From Amycolatopsis regifaucium (GTDB lineage: Bacteria > Actinomycetota > Actinomycetes > Mycobacteriales > Pseudonocardiaceae): a stretch of DNA of 64,000 bases. The position numbers and the translations under genes were made by a program. This document shows positions 8,501-17,069 of the stretch, one piece after another. Position 1 is the first letter of the stretch. The number at the start of each line of letters is the position of its first letter. Location of the stretch: the NCBI RefSeq assembly GCF_001613935.1, contig NZ_LQCI01000034.1:783031-847030 (forward strand), written 5' to 3'. Below the pieces are notes generated by a model. The model made no database searches. It was not told the DNA's origin and worked only from the letters and a program-made list of their open reading frames with translations.

Positions 8501-9799
8501 TCACGTGCTGCTCACTTTCGGCGGATGCGTTTCAGCTCCGCCGTCCTTCTCCGAAATGAAATGTGCCTTCAACGCGGCATGCAGCTGAAGCCACCACACC
8601 GCAGACCCGCTGGTGATCGCCAGCGCGACCCCCCAAGCGGATCCGGGCGCCCCGGCCAAGAAGGCGCCAATGAGCCCGAAGCCGACATAGCCGGCGGAGT
8701 TGATCAGCTGGGCGCGAAGGCTCCGTTTCGCAGCGCCGAGCGCACGCAGTCCGGCGGCCGCCCCGGTGTTGAATCCCGCCGCGGCGATACCGATGGTCAC
8801 CGGGAGGATCAGTTCCGAAGCGGGATCCCAGACGTCGCCGAGGACGAACCGGCCGGCGTCGTGGGGTACCAGAAGCAAGGCGAAGCCCCAAAGCAGGGCC
8901 GCGGCCGCCTGACCCGCGCCGAGAACGGCGCAGAAGTGCCGGAGCCGATGCGGGGCCCGTTGGAGCACCCGCGCGCCTTCGGCCACCGTGGCCAGGGAAA
9001 GTCCCATCAACAGGGCGAAGAACGGCCCGAGGAGCAGCTCGGCACCCCGCACCGCCCCGACGCTCGCCAGCCCCGCGATCGCGCCGAGGCCGTACATCCG
9101 CAGTTGTGACGAGCCGCTGTTGCTGACGTTTTCGATCAGGTACCGCGTACCGAGATCGCGGTGCCGGTTGAGCCATTCGAGGGTGCCGCGCGGTGCGGGC
9201 CGGACCCCCGACTGCAGGCAGCCGTATCCGGCGGCGACCGCTCCCGACAGGCCCCACGCCAGGATGAAGGCGACGACCGTGTCGAACCACCGGTGCGCGA
9301 CGAACAGGGCCGGGACCAGCGCGAGGCCCCACACGACGTCGTTGACGAACGCCTTCTTGCCGTGTCCCGCGGCGAAGAAGCTGAACCGCCAGGCGTCCTG
9401 CAGCAACAGCGCCGGGATGACGATGCCGAGCGCGACGAACGCGCCACCGATGTCTTCGCCGACCAGAAGACCGACGACGACGCTGATCGCGCCGGACACG
9501 ACACCCGCGGTGAGCGCGGTCCCGGTCGCCCTGGCGGTCGCGGCGCGCCAGGAGTCGGTGGACACGCCGGAGAACCGCACCATCAGCGGATCCGTCGTCA
9601 GCCCGCGCGAGAGGTTGAGCACCACGCCGTAGGTGACCCAGGCGAGGCTGAACATGCCGAACGCCGTCGTGCCGAGCGAACGGGCGACGTAGAGACCGAC
9701 GATGAAGTTGGTGATGCTGGAGACGGCCTGATCGCCGAGACCCCAGCTGAGCCGTCCGGCCATGGCCCGGACGGCCTGGGAACGCAGAAGTGATCGCAT
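8501..9799 (-). CDS. Polysaccharide flippase / MATE-like exporter (Wzx-type)
   Basis: 432 residues from the ATG at 9799, 4 bp after the upstream stop. The sequence is almost entirely hydrophobic with about 12 predicted membrane helices. The N-terminus GRLSWGLGDQAVSSITNFIVGLYVARSLG is the classic opening of polysaccharide-biosynthesis (PST/Wzx) flippases of the MOP superfamily (conserved QAVSS-x-x-N-F and ARSLG). It would move the undecaprenyl-linked oligosaccharide across the plasma membrane. No polymerase (Wzy) or ligase is recognisable next to it. Confidence 0.85.
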   Translation of the reverse strand: MRSLLRSQAVRAMAGRLSWGLGDQAVSSITNFIVGLYVARSLGTTAFGMFSLAWVTYGVVLNLSRGLTTDPLMVRFSGVSTDSWRAATARATGTALTAGVVSGAISVVVGLLVGEDIGGAFVALGIVIPALLLQDAWRFSFFAAGHGKKAFVNDVVWGLALVPALFVAHRWFDTVVAFILAWGLSGAVAAGYGCLQSGVRPAPRGTLEWLNRHRDLGTRYLIENVSNSGSSQLRMYGLGAIAGLASVGAVRGAELLLGPFFALLMGLSLATVAEGARVLQRAPHRLRHFCAVLGAGQAAAALLWGFALLLVPHDAGRFVLGDVWDPASELILPVTIGIAAAGFNTGAAAGLRALGAAKRSLRAQLINSAGYVGFGLIGAFLAGAPGSAWGVALAITSGSAVWWLQLHAALKAHFISEKDGGAETHPPKVSST

Positions 9800-9803
9800 G
9801 GGC

Positions 9804-11078
9804 TCAGTCCTTGAGCAATCCGGCGTCGTGCAGCGCCCGGGCGGCGGCGGCGACGGAATCGAACGGCAGCCCGGACCGCTCGGCGACGTCGAGCAGGCTG
9901 TGCTCGCCGTCGGAGAGGTTGAGCACCCAGAGCATCGCCATCTGGGCTTGTTTGGCGTCGCTCCGGCCGCCGAGCGAGTCGTACAGCCCACGCTTGCCGA
10001 GCTGCGGCTCGCCGTAAGGACTGAGGTTGAGGTAGCGGCGGTTGCGGTCGAGGACGGCGAAGGTGTCCCGCAAGGTCCGCAGGGTCTCCTCCATCGCCTC
10101 GGTCGAGACGAACTCGAGGTTGTCCGCCGACGTGTGGTACTCGGGGTAACCCGCGTACGGCGTCCTCGTCAAGGATCCGACACCGAGGTTGAAGCCGGGG
10201 GAGCAGAACTGGCGTTCGTCGTAGCCGTACGGCGAGAAGTCCACGATCTTGTGCGCGCGATCGGCGAGTACGTACGCGAGTACGCGGTCGATCTCGGCGT
10301 CGCCTCGGCGGCTTCGCTTGTAGGTCAGCGAACCCGGGTCACCGGCGCACGCGAGCACGAGTCCCGCCTTGATCCGGTCGACACGATCCTGGTTGCGCGC
10401 GAGCCAGGTGATGGCGCCGATCGTGCCCGGCATGAACAGGAACCGGTAGGTGTAATGGGGATTCTCCAGCGTCTGGGCGAAGGCGGCCGCGATCGCGATC
10501 CCGGCGACGTTGTCGTTCGCCAGTGAGGGATGGCAGGTGTGGCAGGAGACGATCACCTCGTCGGCGACCTCGCCCGGTACGACGTGCTCGGCGTAGGTGA
10601 GGTGCCCATCGTCCAAAGTGGAATCGATATGCACCTCGTACTCGCCGTCCGGCAGCGCGTCGAGGGTCTCCTGCGCCAGGCAGAAACCCCACGTCGGCGA
10701 GTAGTAGCTGGTCCGGTACGGCACCAAGGACGGCTGTTCGGGCAGCGTGTGCAGGTGTTCGCGCAGCTCGGTGAGTGACATCTTCCGCGACACCGGGACG
10801 CTGTAGCCGACGACGTGCAGGTTCGACTCCTGGAAGTCGACGACACGGCGGCCGGAGGCGTCCTTGATGTACGCGTCGCGGATGTTCCACTCCTGCGGCA
10901 CGGTCCAGTCCAGTACCCGGGTGCCGGTGGCGACTTCGTGGATCTCCAGCGGGATGTGCTCGCCGACGATCTCCAGCGTGCGGCGGACGCCGTCGCCGGT
11001 GATGCTGCGGCACAGCGGATACAGGCGCGCGACCAGCTCCCGCAGGTCGGCGCCCGTCTCCAGGTCCCGGTACGTCAT
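9804..11078 (-). CDS. DUF4910/DUF2172 M28-like peptidase-fold protein with C-terminal winged helix
   Basis: 424 residues. The core contains EVIVSCHTCHPSLANDNVAG and, later, AGYPEYHTSADNLEFV, which parallel the His, Asp and His metal ligands of M28 aminopeptidases. The N-terminal LCRSITGDGVRRTLEIVGEH and WTVPQEWNIRDAYI segments are typical of DUF4910 proteins. The last about 70 residues (LWVLNLSDGEHSLLDVAERSGLPFD) form the associated winged helix. The family is repeatedly found in polysaccharide gene clusters, but its substrate is unknown. ATG at 11078 shares one base with the preceding stop (TGATG). A hydrolytic step on an N-acylated or aminoacylated sugar is one possible role, by inference. 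Confidence 0.85.
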   Translation of the reverse strand: MTYRDLETGADLRELVARLYPLCRSITGDGVRRTLEIVGEHIPLEIHEVATGTRVLDWTVPQEWNIRDAYIKDASGRRVVDFQESNLHVVGYSVPVSRKMSLTELREHLHTLPEQPSLVPYRTSYYSPTWGFCLAQETLDALPDGEYEVHIDSTLDDGHLTYAEHVVPGEVADEVIVSCHTCHPSLANDNVAGIAIAAAFAQTLENPHYTYRFLFMPGTIGAITWLARNQDRVDRIKAGLVLACAGDPGSLTYKRSRRGDAEIDRVLAYVLADRAHKIVDFSPYGYDERQFCSPGFNLGVGSLTRTPYAGYPEYHTSADNLEFVSTEAMEETLRTLRDTFAVLDRNRRYLNLSPYGEPQLGKRGLYDSLGGRSDAKQAQMAMLWVLNLSDGEHSLLDVAERSGLPFDSVAAAARALHDAGLLKD

Positions 11079-12100
11079 CAGCGACGCCGCAAGGTGTCGT
11101 CGAGCTCGCCGGCGGCGGTGCGGTCCTGCAACCGCGCCAGCCGGGTGAACAGGCGCTGGAAGCCGTGTTCGGTGAGGCCGTGGGTCCGGTAGGCCTCGAT
11201 CAGTTCGAGGGCGCCGTCCTTGACCGACCAGTCGCACTCGAAGCCAGGGATCGCCGCGCGGAACCGGGAGAAGTCGACCCGGTAGGAGCGCGGGTCCGCG
11301 CCCGCCTCGCCGGTGATCCGCAGCGTCGAGCCGGGAACGGCCTCGACGACCTCTTCGGCGATTTCGGCGACGGTCACGTTGTTGCGTTCGGTGCCGATGT
11401 TGAACGCCTTGCCGTGCACTGCTTCCCTGGGCGCTTCCAGTGCCGCGGTGAAGGCCCGCGCGATGTCCTTGGCGTGCACCAGCGGCCGCCACGGCGTGCC
11501 GTCCGACAGCACCAGCACCTCACCGGACAGGTGGGCGTGCGCGGTGAGGTTGTTGAGCACGATGTCGCCGCGCAGCCGGGGCGAGAAGCCGAACGCGGTG
11601 GCGTTGCGCAGGTACACCGGGCTGAAGTCGTCGTCGGCGAGTTCCTGGACGTCGTCCTCGACCCGCACCTTCGACTCGGCGTACGGCGTCACCGGGCGCA
11701 GCGGCGCGTCCTCGTCGACCAGGCCGTCGCCGCCCGACGCGCCGTAGACCGAGCATGTCGACGCGTAGAGGTACCGCTTGACCCCGGCGTCCTTCGCCAG
11801 CTTGGCGAGCCGGACCGAAGCGTGGTGGTTGATGTCGTAGGTCAGTTCCGGCGCCAGCGAACCGAGCGGGTCGTTGGACAGCGCGCCCAGGTGGATCACG
11901 GCGTCCATCCCGGTCACGTGCTCGGCCGTGACGTCACGGAGGTCGACCTCGTAGCCCTCGGGATCTTCGGGCCGGGGGCCCAGCACGCAGGTGTCGTAGA
12001 GACCGGAGTCGAGCCCGATCACCTCGTGGCCGGCGGCGGCCAGCACCGGGGCCATCACCGTGCCGAGGTAACCCTTGTGCCCGGTCAGCAGCACACGCAT
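11078..12100 (-). CDS. NAD-dependent epimerase/dehydratase (extended SDR)
   Basis: 340 residues. The N-terminal TGHKGYLGTVMAPVL is the G-x-x-G-x-x-G dinucleotide-binding loop. YASTCSVYGASG supplies the Ser/Thr and YAESK (near residue 145) the catalytic Tyr-x3-Lys. The WRPLVHAKDIARA segment is typical of NDP-sugar epimerases and dehydratases. The sequence is not an obvious RmlB or CDP-glucose 4,6-dehydratase, so the exact reaction (epimerisation, reduction or dehydration) is left open. It acts in the cytosol on the nucleotide sugar made by the neighbouring enzymes. ATG at 12100, 5 bp after the PIG-L stop. Confidence 0.88.
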   Translation of the reverse strand: MRVLLTGHKGYLGTVMAPVLAAAGHEVIGLDSGLYDTCVLGPRPEDPEGYEVDLRDVTAEHVTGMDAVIHLGALSNDPLGSLAPELTYDINHHASVRLAKLAKDAGVKRYLYASTCSVYGASGGDGLVDEDAPLRPVTPYAESKVRVEDDVQELADDDFSPVYLRNATAFGFSPRLRGDIVLNNLTAHAHLSGEVLVLSDGTPWRPLVHAKDIARAFTAALEAPREAVHGKAFNIGTERNNVTVAEIAEEVVEAVPGSTLRITGEAGADPRSYRVDFSRFRAAIPGFECDWSVKDGALELIEAYRTHGLTEHGFQRLFTRLARLQDRTAAGELDDTLRRR

Positions 12101-12105
12101 GGCTT

Positions 12106-12759
12106 TCAGCCTTTCGAGGAGAGATCGAGCGTCAGTTTCTTGAGGTCGAAGGCCTCCGCGTACCGCTGCCCGCATTCGATACCGCGGATGCGGGCGAGGC
12201 CGAGGAAGGCTTCCCGGTCGTACCAAGGACGGTGCCGTTGCGAGGCGTAGTGCTCCTGCAGCAGGCGGACTTTCTCCTCGGCACGTTCGGGCGAGAGCGG
12301 GACGTACGCGGTCGGCTTGCCGAGGTCGCCGTCCCATTTGGCGATTTCGTACTCCAGCTGGAGATGGGTGCGGAACACCGTCGGCACCAGCGTCGCCAGG
12401 CCGCGGTGATCCTGATGCGCGTCGGCCGTGCGCGGCGAGAGGACGAGGTCCGGATCCGTGCGGCGACGCAGCTCCTCCAGCCCGTTCTTGGCCTCTTCCC
12501 AGTGCGCGGGGAGACGGCCGTCGGGCAGTTTGAGCACGGTGACCTCGACGTCGGCGTCCGGGCAGAAGGCCGCGAGCGCGGCGCGCTCCTCGGCCTCCCG
12601 TTCGGTGCCGCCGCCGGACAGGACGAGCGCGTCGACCCGGACGCCCGGATTCCGGTCGCAAATGGTCAGCAAACTGCCGCCCGCGCCGATGGCGATGTCG
12701 TCACAATGCGCGCCGAGCGCGACGATCCGCTCGAGCCTGCCGGTACCGAGTCCGATCAC
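12106..12759 (-). CDS. PIG-L family N-deacetylase
   Basis: 217 residues starting at GTG 12759, which overlaps the previous stop as GTGA. IVALGAHCDDIAIGAGG is the zinc motif of the PIG-L/MshB/LmbE family; the usual AHPDD reads AHCDD, so the first His and the two Asp are kept but Pro is Cys. ADAHQDHR supplies the third zinc ligand (H-x-x-H). The family removes N-acetyl groups from GlcNAc-type sugars. Being beside a nucleotidyltransferase and an SDR, it may deacetylate an amino sugar of the glycan; the substrate is inferred. Confidence 0.88.
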   Translation of the reverse strand: MIGLGTGRLERIVALGAHCDDIAIGAGGSLLTICDRNPGVRVDALVLSGGGTEREAEERAALAAFCPDADVEVTVLKLPDGRLPAHWEEAKNGLEELRRRTDPDLVLSPRTADAHQDHRGLATLVPTVFRTHLQLEYEIAKWDGDLGKPTAYVPLSPERAEEKVRLLQEHYASQRHRPWYDREAFLGLARIRGIECGQRYAEAFDLKKLTLDLSSKG

Positions 12760-13553
12760 GCGATGCCCACCGGTGCCGGTTCGTGTTCCCACAACGCCCA
12801 CGGGCGATTGCCGTGCGCGTAGGCCTCGTCGAGCTGGACCCGTTCCTTGACCGTGTCGGTCGGCTTCCAGAAGCCGCGGTACGGGTACGCGAGCAGCTTC
12901 CCCCGCTTGGCGAGTTCCCCGCAGCCGTCGGCGACCAGGTCGCCGCCTTGGGGGATGTGGTCGAAGACCTCCTGGCGCAGTACGAAGTACCCGCCGTTCT
13001 CCCACAGCGGCATCTCGCTGACCGGGGTCAGCGCGCCGATCCGGCCGTCCTCGCCCATTTCGACGCAGTGAAACGACGACTGCGGTGGCACGACCATCAT
13101 CGAGGCGCCGGCGTCGGAGTTCGACAACCGCTCGATCATGTCCGGCAGCGGGGCGTCGGTGAGGACGTCGGCGTAGTTGGCGAGGAACATCTCGTCGCCT
13201 TCGAGGTACGGGCGCACCCGGCGCAGCCGCTCCCCGATGGCCGATTCGAGACCGGTCTGCACGAAGGAGATCGACCAGTCCGCGATGTCGGTCGACAGCA
13301 GTTCCGCCTTGCCGTTGCGCAGGACGAAGTCGTTGGAGGTGGTCTCCTGGTAGTTGAGGAAGAACTCCTTGATGTGGTGCGCGCCGTACCCGAGACAGAG
13401 GATGAACTCGGTGTGGCCGAAATGCGCGTAGTACCGCATCACGTGCCAGATCAGGGGTCTGGGGCCGACCATGGCCATCGGCTTGGGCACGTCGGACGCG
13501 TCACCGTTGCGCATCCGCATGCCGTAGCCGCCGCAGAAGAGGACTACCTTCAC
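12756..13553 (-). CDS. Sugar-phosphate nucleotidyltransferase, glucose-1-phosphate cytidylyltransferase-like
   Basis: 265 residues from GTG 13553, overlapping the methyltransferase stop as GTGA. VKVVLFCGGYGMRMRNGD is the nucleotide-binding loop; SDVPKPMAMVGPRPLIWHVM carries the conserved Pro-Lys-Pro; FLANYADVLTDAPL supplies the metal-binding Asp; GFWKPTDTVKERVQLD resembles the end of RfbF-type enzymes. Overall it is closest to glucose-1-phosphate cytidylyltransferases, suggesting a CDP-sugar. The neighbouring RfbC points to dTDP sugars, so the cluster may use two nucleotide sugars. Confidence 0.85.
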   Translation of the reverse strand: MKVVLFCGGYGMRMRNGDASDVPKPMAMVGPRPLIWHVMRYYAHFGHTEFILCLGYGAHHIKEFFLNYQETTSNDFVLRNGKAELLSTDIADWSISFVQTGLESAIGERLRRVRPYLEGDEMFLANYADVLTDAPLPDMIERLSNSDAGASMMVVPPQSSFHCVEMGEDGRIGALTPVSEMPLWENGGYFVLRQEVFDHIPQGGDLVADGCGELAKRGKLLAYPYRGFWKPTDTVKERVQLDEAYAHGNRPWALWEHEPAPVGIA

Positions 13554-14785
13554 GACTTCACCTCGACGATTTCCAGGTGCGGGATGGGGAAGACCAGTTT
13601 TCCGCCCCAATCGTCCACAAAAGACAACTGGGCGGTCAGTTCCTTCCGGAGGTTCCACGGAAGGACGAGCACGTAGTCGGGCCGGTCCGCCTCGATGCGC
13701 TCCGGCGGGAGGATGGGGATCCGGGTGCCGGGGGTGAACCGGCCGTGCTTGTACGGGTTGCGGTCGACGGTGTACCGCAGGACGTCCGGGCGGATGCCGC
13801 AGTGGTTCAGCAGCGTGTTGCCCTTGCCCGGGGCGCCGTAACCGACGACGGTCTTGCCTTCGAGCGCCGCGTCGGTGAGGAACTTGTTCAGGTCGAGCCG
13901 GACCTTGGTGACCCGCTCGGAGAATTCGGTGTAGCCGGACATTTCGTGCAGACCGGCGGCCTTTTCGGCATCGAGGACCTGCATCATCCGCTCGCTCGGC
14001 TCACCGGCGACGGCGTCCGGACGCGCCCACAGCCGGATGGAACCGCCGTGGGTGGGGAGGAGTTCGACGTCCACAACGGACAATCCGCCGCGCGAAAGCG
14101 CCCGGCGCGCGGATTCCACCGTGTAGTACTGGAAGTGCTCGTGGTAGATCGTGTCGTACTGGTTCTCCTGGATCAGTGTCAGCAGATGCTGGACCTCGAT
14201 GCTGACCCAGCCGTCGTCGGCGACGAGGGCGCGGAGTCCCTCCGTGAACCCGATGATGTCCGGAATGTGCGCGTAAACGTTGTTCGCCACGACGAGGTCG
14301 GCGGGACCGTGCTCCTCACGGACCTCGCGTCCGGTTTCGGAACTGAGGAAGGCGGTCTTCGTCGGCACCCCGGCGTCACGCGCGGCTTGGCCCACGTTCA
14401 CCGAAGGTTCCACTCCCAGACAGCGGATCTGCTGCGACACCACGTGTTTCAGCAGATAGCCGTCGTTGCTGGCGACCTCGACGACGAACGAGGACTCGTC
14501 GAGTCCGAGCCGCTCGACGGCGCTGTCCACGAACGTCTTGGCGTGTTCGACCCAGGAGGCGGAATACGACGAAAAGTACGCGTATTCGGTGAATGTCTCT
14601 TCCGGGGTGATCAGCGGCGGGATCTGGGCCAGCCAGCACTCGGTGCAGACCAGCAGGTGCAGCGGATAGGTCGGCTCCGGTTCCGCGAGCTGCTCGGCGG
14701 TCAGGAAACGCTCGCACGGCGGCGTCGCCCCGAGGTCGACGACACTGGCGAGATGGGCCGAGCCGCAGAGTCGGCAGGTGGTCAT
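13550..14785 (-). CDS. Sugar C-methyltransferase (class I SAM-dependent, zinc-binding N-terminus)
   Basis: 411 residues in the three-part layout of NDP-sugar C-methyltransferases such as TylCIII and NovU. An N-terminal zinc ribbon (CRLCGS at 4-9 and LVCTECWLAQ near 46-55) comes first. The SAM domain has VVEVASNDGYLLKHV as its glycine-poor motif I. The C-terminal domain contains LPTHGGSIRLWARP and VVGYGAPGKGNTLLNH. The IYHEHFQYYT segment holds the Tyr/His pair used in deprotonating a 4-keto sugar. It should add a methyl group to C3 (or C5) of a keto-deoxy sugar. It is the first gene of the leftward operon; no confident promoter is seen in 14786-14937. Confidence 0.88.
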   Translation of the reverse strand: MTTCRLCGSAHLASVVDLGATPPCERFLTAEQLAEPEPTYPLHLLVCTECWLAQIPPLITPEETFTEYAYFSSYSASWVEHAKTFVDSAVERLGLDESSFVVEVASNDGYLLKHVVSQQIRCLGVEPSVNVGQAARDAGVPTKTAFLSSETGREVREEHGPADLVVANNVYAHIPDIIGFTEGLRALVADDGWVSIEVQHLLTLIQENQYDTIYHEHFQYYTVESARRALSRGGLSVVDVELLPTHGGSIRLWARPDAVAGEPSERMMQVLDAEKAAGLHEMSGYTEFSERVTKVRLDLNKFLTDAALEGKTVVGYGAPGKGNTLLNHCGIRPDVLRYTVDRNPYKHGRFTPGTRIPILPPERIEADRPDYVLVLPWNLRKELTAQLSFVDDWGGKLVFPIPHLEIVEVKS

Positions 14786-14937
14786 CGAGAGGCTCCTTGG
14801 CTCGCGTCACGTATCCCAGACGTCGGCCCCCCGGGTCACCTCGTTACATGCCTTTCAAAGCTCTCGTGGTTCCGTCTCACAACCGAAACCTGCTCGGCGC
14901 AGGCGCCTCGGCCATCCGGGCGCGGGCAACCGCAAGC

Positions 14938-14969
14938 GGCACCGCGTTCAGCGGACTGAACGCGGTGCC
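14938..14969 (-). terminator. Perfect 14-bp stem hairpin after the S8 protease gene
   Basis: GGCACCGCGTTCAG (14938-14951), loop CGGA, and the exact reverse complement (14956-14969). It begins 14 bp past the protease stop and so can terminate that gene. Its core GCGTTCAG-CGGA-CTGAACGC belongs to the same palindrome family seen in other intergenic gaps of this window. Confidence 0.75.
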
Positions 14970-14982
14970 GCGGCTCACCCCG

Positions 14983-16917
14983 TCAAGAAACCACCAACGC
15001 GTAGTCCGCGTCGGTCGCCGAGGTCTCCGGGTGACCGTCGGCGTTCACCTGCGTCGCCACGACCTCGACCGTCCACGTGCCCGCCGCCGGCTTCTCCAGG
15101 ATGACGTTCTCCACCGTGTCGATGGTGTTCGGCGACCCGCCCGCGGTCGAGAAGTTGCCCGCGCGCAGGCCGTTGTTGCCGAAGTACACCGTCCCGTCCG
15201 GCGCGGTGACCTTCAGCGTCAGGTCGTTGACCCGGGTGACCGCCGCGCTCGGCGAGCCCGCCGGGTCGGTGTAGGCCAGCGTGGCCTTGAACTGCTTCGT
15301 CCCGTTCACCGCGACCGTGTACTTCTTGGTCTGCCCGGTGGCCAGCAGGTCCGTCTCGTTGACCAGTACCGGCAGTTTCCACCCGTTGGCCTTGGCCTGT
15401 TCGTGCAGGTAACGCACGTTCGCGGTACCCCAGCCCTGATGGGTGCGGGTCATGTCGTGCGAGGTGCCGCTGAACGCGAACTGGTCGGCACCGTTGACCA
15501 GCAGCGCCTTCGCGGTCGCGGCGTGCGGGCGGCTCGCGAAGACGTCGCGGCCCTTGCCGGGGCCGCCGTCGAATACGCCGTCGGCCCACATCTGGAACAG
15601 CAGACCGGCGTTTCCGCAGGTGATCGGGGTCGCGCCGCTCGTCCCGCCGAACGACGTCGTGTACGAGGTGTCACTGGTGGACGACGTCGTGTCGATCCGG
15701 TCGTAGTAGTTCGACAGCTCCGGCTTGATCCGTCCGTCGGCGGCCGGGCCGATGCTGGCGCCGCCGTTCCACTTGTCGTCGGTGCGGCTCAGCGTGTTGT
15801 AGTGGTACTGACCGCCGACCGAGAGCACGTTCTTCGACCAGGCCTGTGGTCGCGACTGCTGGGTGCCCGCGTTGCTCTGAGATTGGCAGATCAGCAGGTC
15901 GTGATCGAAGACGATCTTGTCGAGCTCAGCCGAAACCGAGTTGTACGCCGTCGTCAGCCCACCACCCCAGCTGTTGCTCTGGAACACCGCGCGGTACTTG
16001 CCGGCCGGGTCGACCAGTTCCTTGGTGTGGGCATAGCGGTCGGGCTTGTCGTAGGTGGCGAAGATGCCCTGAGCTTCCGGCAGCAGGCCGCGCTGCGGCG
16101 CGCTCACGCCGGAGGCGAAGATCTGCCCGTAGGTCGAAGTGCCGTGGCTGGTGCTGGTCGAGTTCGACCCGTGCAGCACCGTCGGCCGCGCCTTGAACTC
16201 CTGGTGGGTGACCCGCAGCCCGCCGTCCATCACCTCGCCGCGCACCCCCTGCCCGCGGTAGCCGCCGACGCTTTCGAGGTAGTTCGCGCCCCCGCTTTCG
16301 CGCGCGTTGGCCATGTCGGTTTCGGGCGCGGTGATCGCGCCGACCGCGAGCACCTCGGCACCCTGGGCCACCGCGGCGACCTGACCGGAGCCGAGCCTCG
16401 CGACGATGTGCTGCCCGCTCTGCGAGATCGCCTCGATACCGCCGCCGAGCCGCAGGATCCGCTCGGCGACCGCGCGCTGGTCCCGCGCGTCGGGTTCGAC
16501 GAGCGTCACCAGATGGCTGCCGGTGCCACTGATCGAGAATGCCGAAGACTCCACCTTGTCGCCGGGCCGGTATTCACCGAGCCAGCGGACGAAATTCAAT
16601 TTCGTGATCGATTCCCGGTTCTCCGGCTTCAAACGGACCACGTACGCGAAATCGGGAATGTAGGTCCCGATTCGCGCGCCGAGTGCGCGCAATCGCTCGC
16701 GCCGCGCGTCGGTCAGCGCGCCACGGACCTGGAGCAGGTAGGCGCCCCGCCAGTCCTGACTCGCGGCGGTCCGCTGGCTGAGCGGATCGAAGGTCCTGCT
16801 GGCCAGGCGGATGAACTGCGGGTCTTCCTCGGCGTGAGCGGCGACGGCCACTCCGCTCGTCAGGAGAAGCGCGCCGACCAAGGGCGCGAGAATGCGGACA
16901 GACTTCGGCCGTGGCAT
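14983..16917 (-). CDS. Secreted S8 (subtilisin-type) serine protease
   Basis: 644 residues with a Sec signal peptide (cleavage likely after AAHA-29). The catalytic triad is visible: Asp231 in GEVMDGG, His258 in TSHGTSTYG and Ser427 in FGGTSGATP, with the oxyanion Asn349 in SQSNAGT. Residues 30-200 look like an inhibitor-like prodomain; the last about 120 residues form a beta-rich, pre-peptidase/P-domain-like tail (LAYTDPAGSPSAAVTRVNDLTLKV). The ATG has a strong GGAGG site. The gene is monocistronic, bounded by hairpins on both sides, and most likely encodes an exported protease. Confidence 0.92.
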   Translation of the reverse strand: MPRPKSVRILAPLVGALLLTSGVAVAAHAEEDPQFIRLASRTFDPLSQRTAASQDWRGAYLLQVRGALTDARRERLRALGARIGTYIPDFAYVVRLKPENRESITKLNFVRWLGEYRPGDKVESSAFSISGTGSHLVTLVEPDARDQRAVAERILRLGGGIEAISQSGQHIVARLGSGQVAAVAQGAEVLAVGAITAPETDMANARESGGANYLESVGGYRGQGVRGEVMDGGLRVTHQEFKARPTVLHGSNSTSTSHGTSTYGQIFASGVSAPQRGLLPEAQGIFATYDKPDRYAHTKELVDPAGKYRAVFQSNSWGGGLTTAYNSVSAELDKIVFDHDLLICQSQSNAGTQQSRPQAWSKNVLSVGGQYHYNTLSRTDDKWNGGASIGPAADGRIKPELSNYYDRIDTTSSTSDTSYTTSFGGTSGATPITCGNAGLLFQMWADGVFDGGPGKGRDVFASRPHAATAKALLVNGADQFAFSGTSHDMTRTHQGWGTANVRYLHEQAKANGWKLPVLVNETDLLATGQTKKYTVAVNGTKQFKATLAYTDPAGSPSAAVTRVNDLTLKVTAPDGTVYFGNNGLRAGNFSTAGGSPNTIDTVENVILEKPAAGTWTVEVVATQVNADGHPETSATDADYALVVS

Positions 16918-16998
16918 GAAATACCTCCGGGGATCTCTGCAGGGGAGAGGTCTTTCGAAGGTACCCGCCGAAAAGCGTGTCGATCAGCCACTGAACGG

Positions 16999-17022
16999 CC
17001 CAGCCGGGAAATCCCGGCTGGG
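16999..17022 (-). terminator. Hairpin between the BtrH_N gene and the S8 protease gene
   Basis: CCCAGCCGGG (16999-17008), AAAT loop, CCCGGCTGGG (17013-17022), a perfect 10-bp stem. It lies about 50 bp past the stop at 17070 and so probably ends that transcript. No T-run follows. Confidence 0.6.
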
Positions 17023-17069
17023 GGAAATGGAGCATAAACGGTTAAAAAGAATTCGGCTCCGGGACTTGC

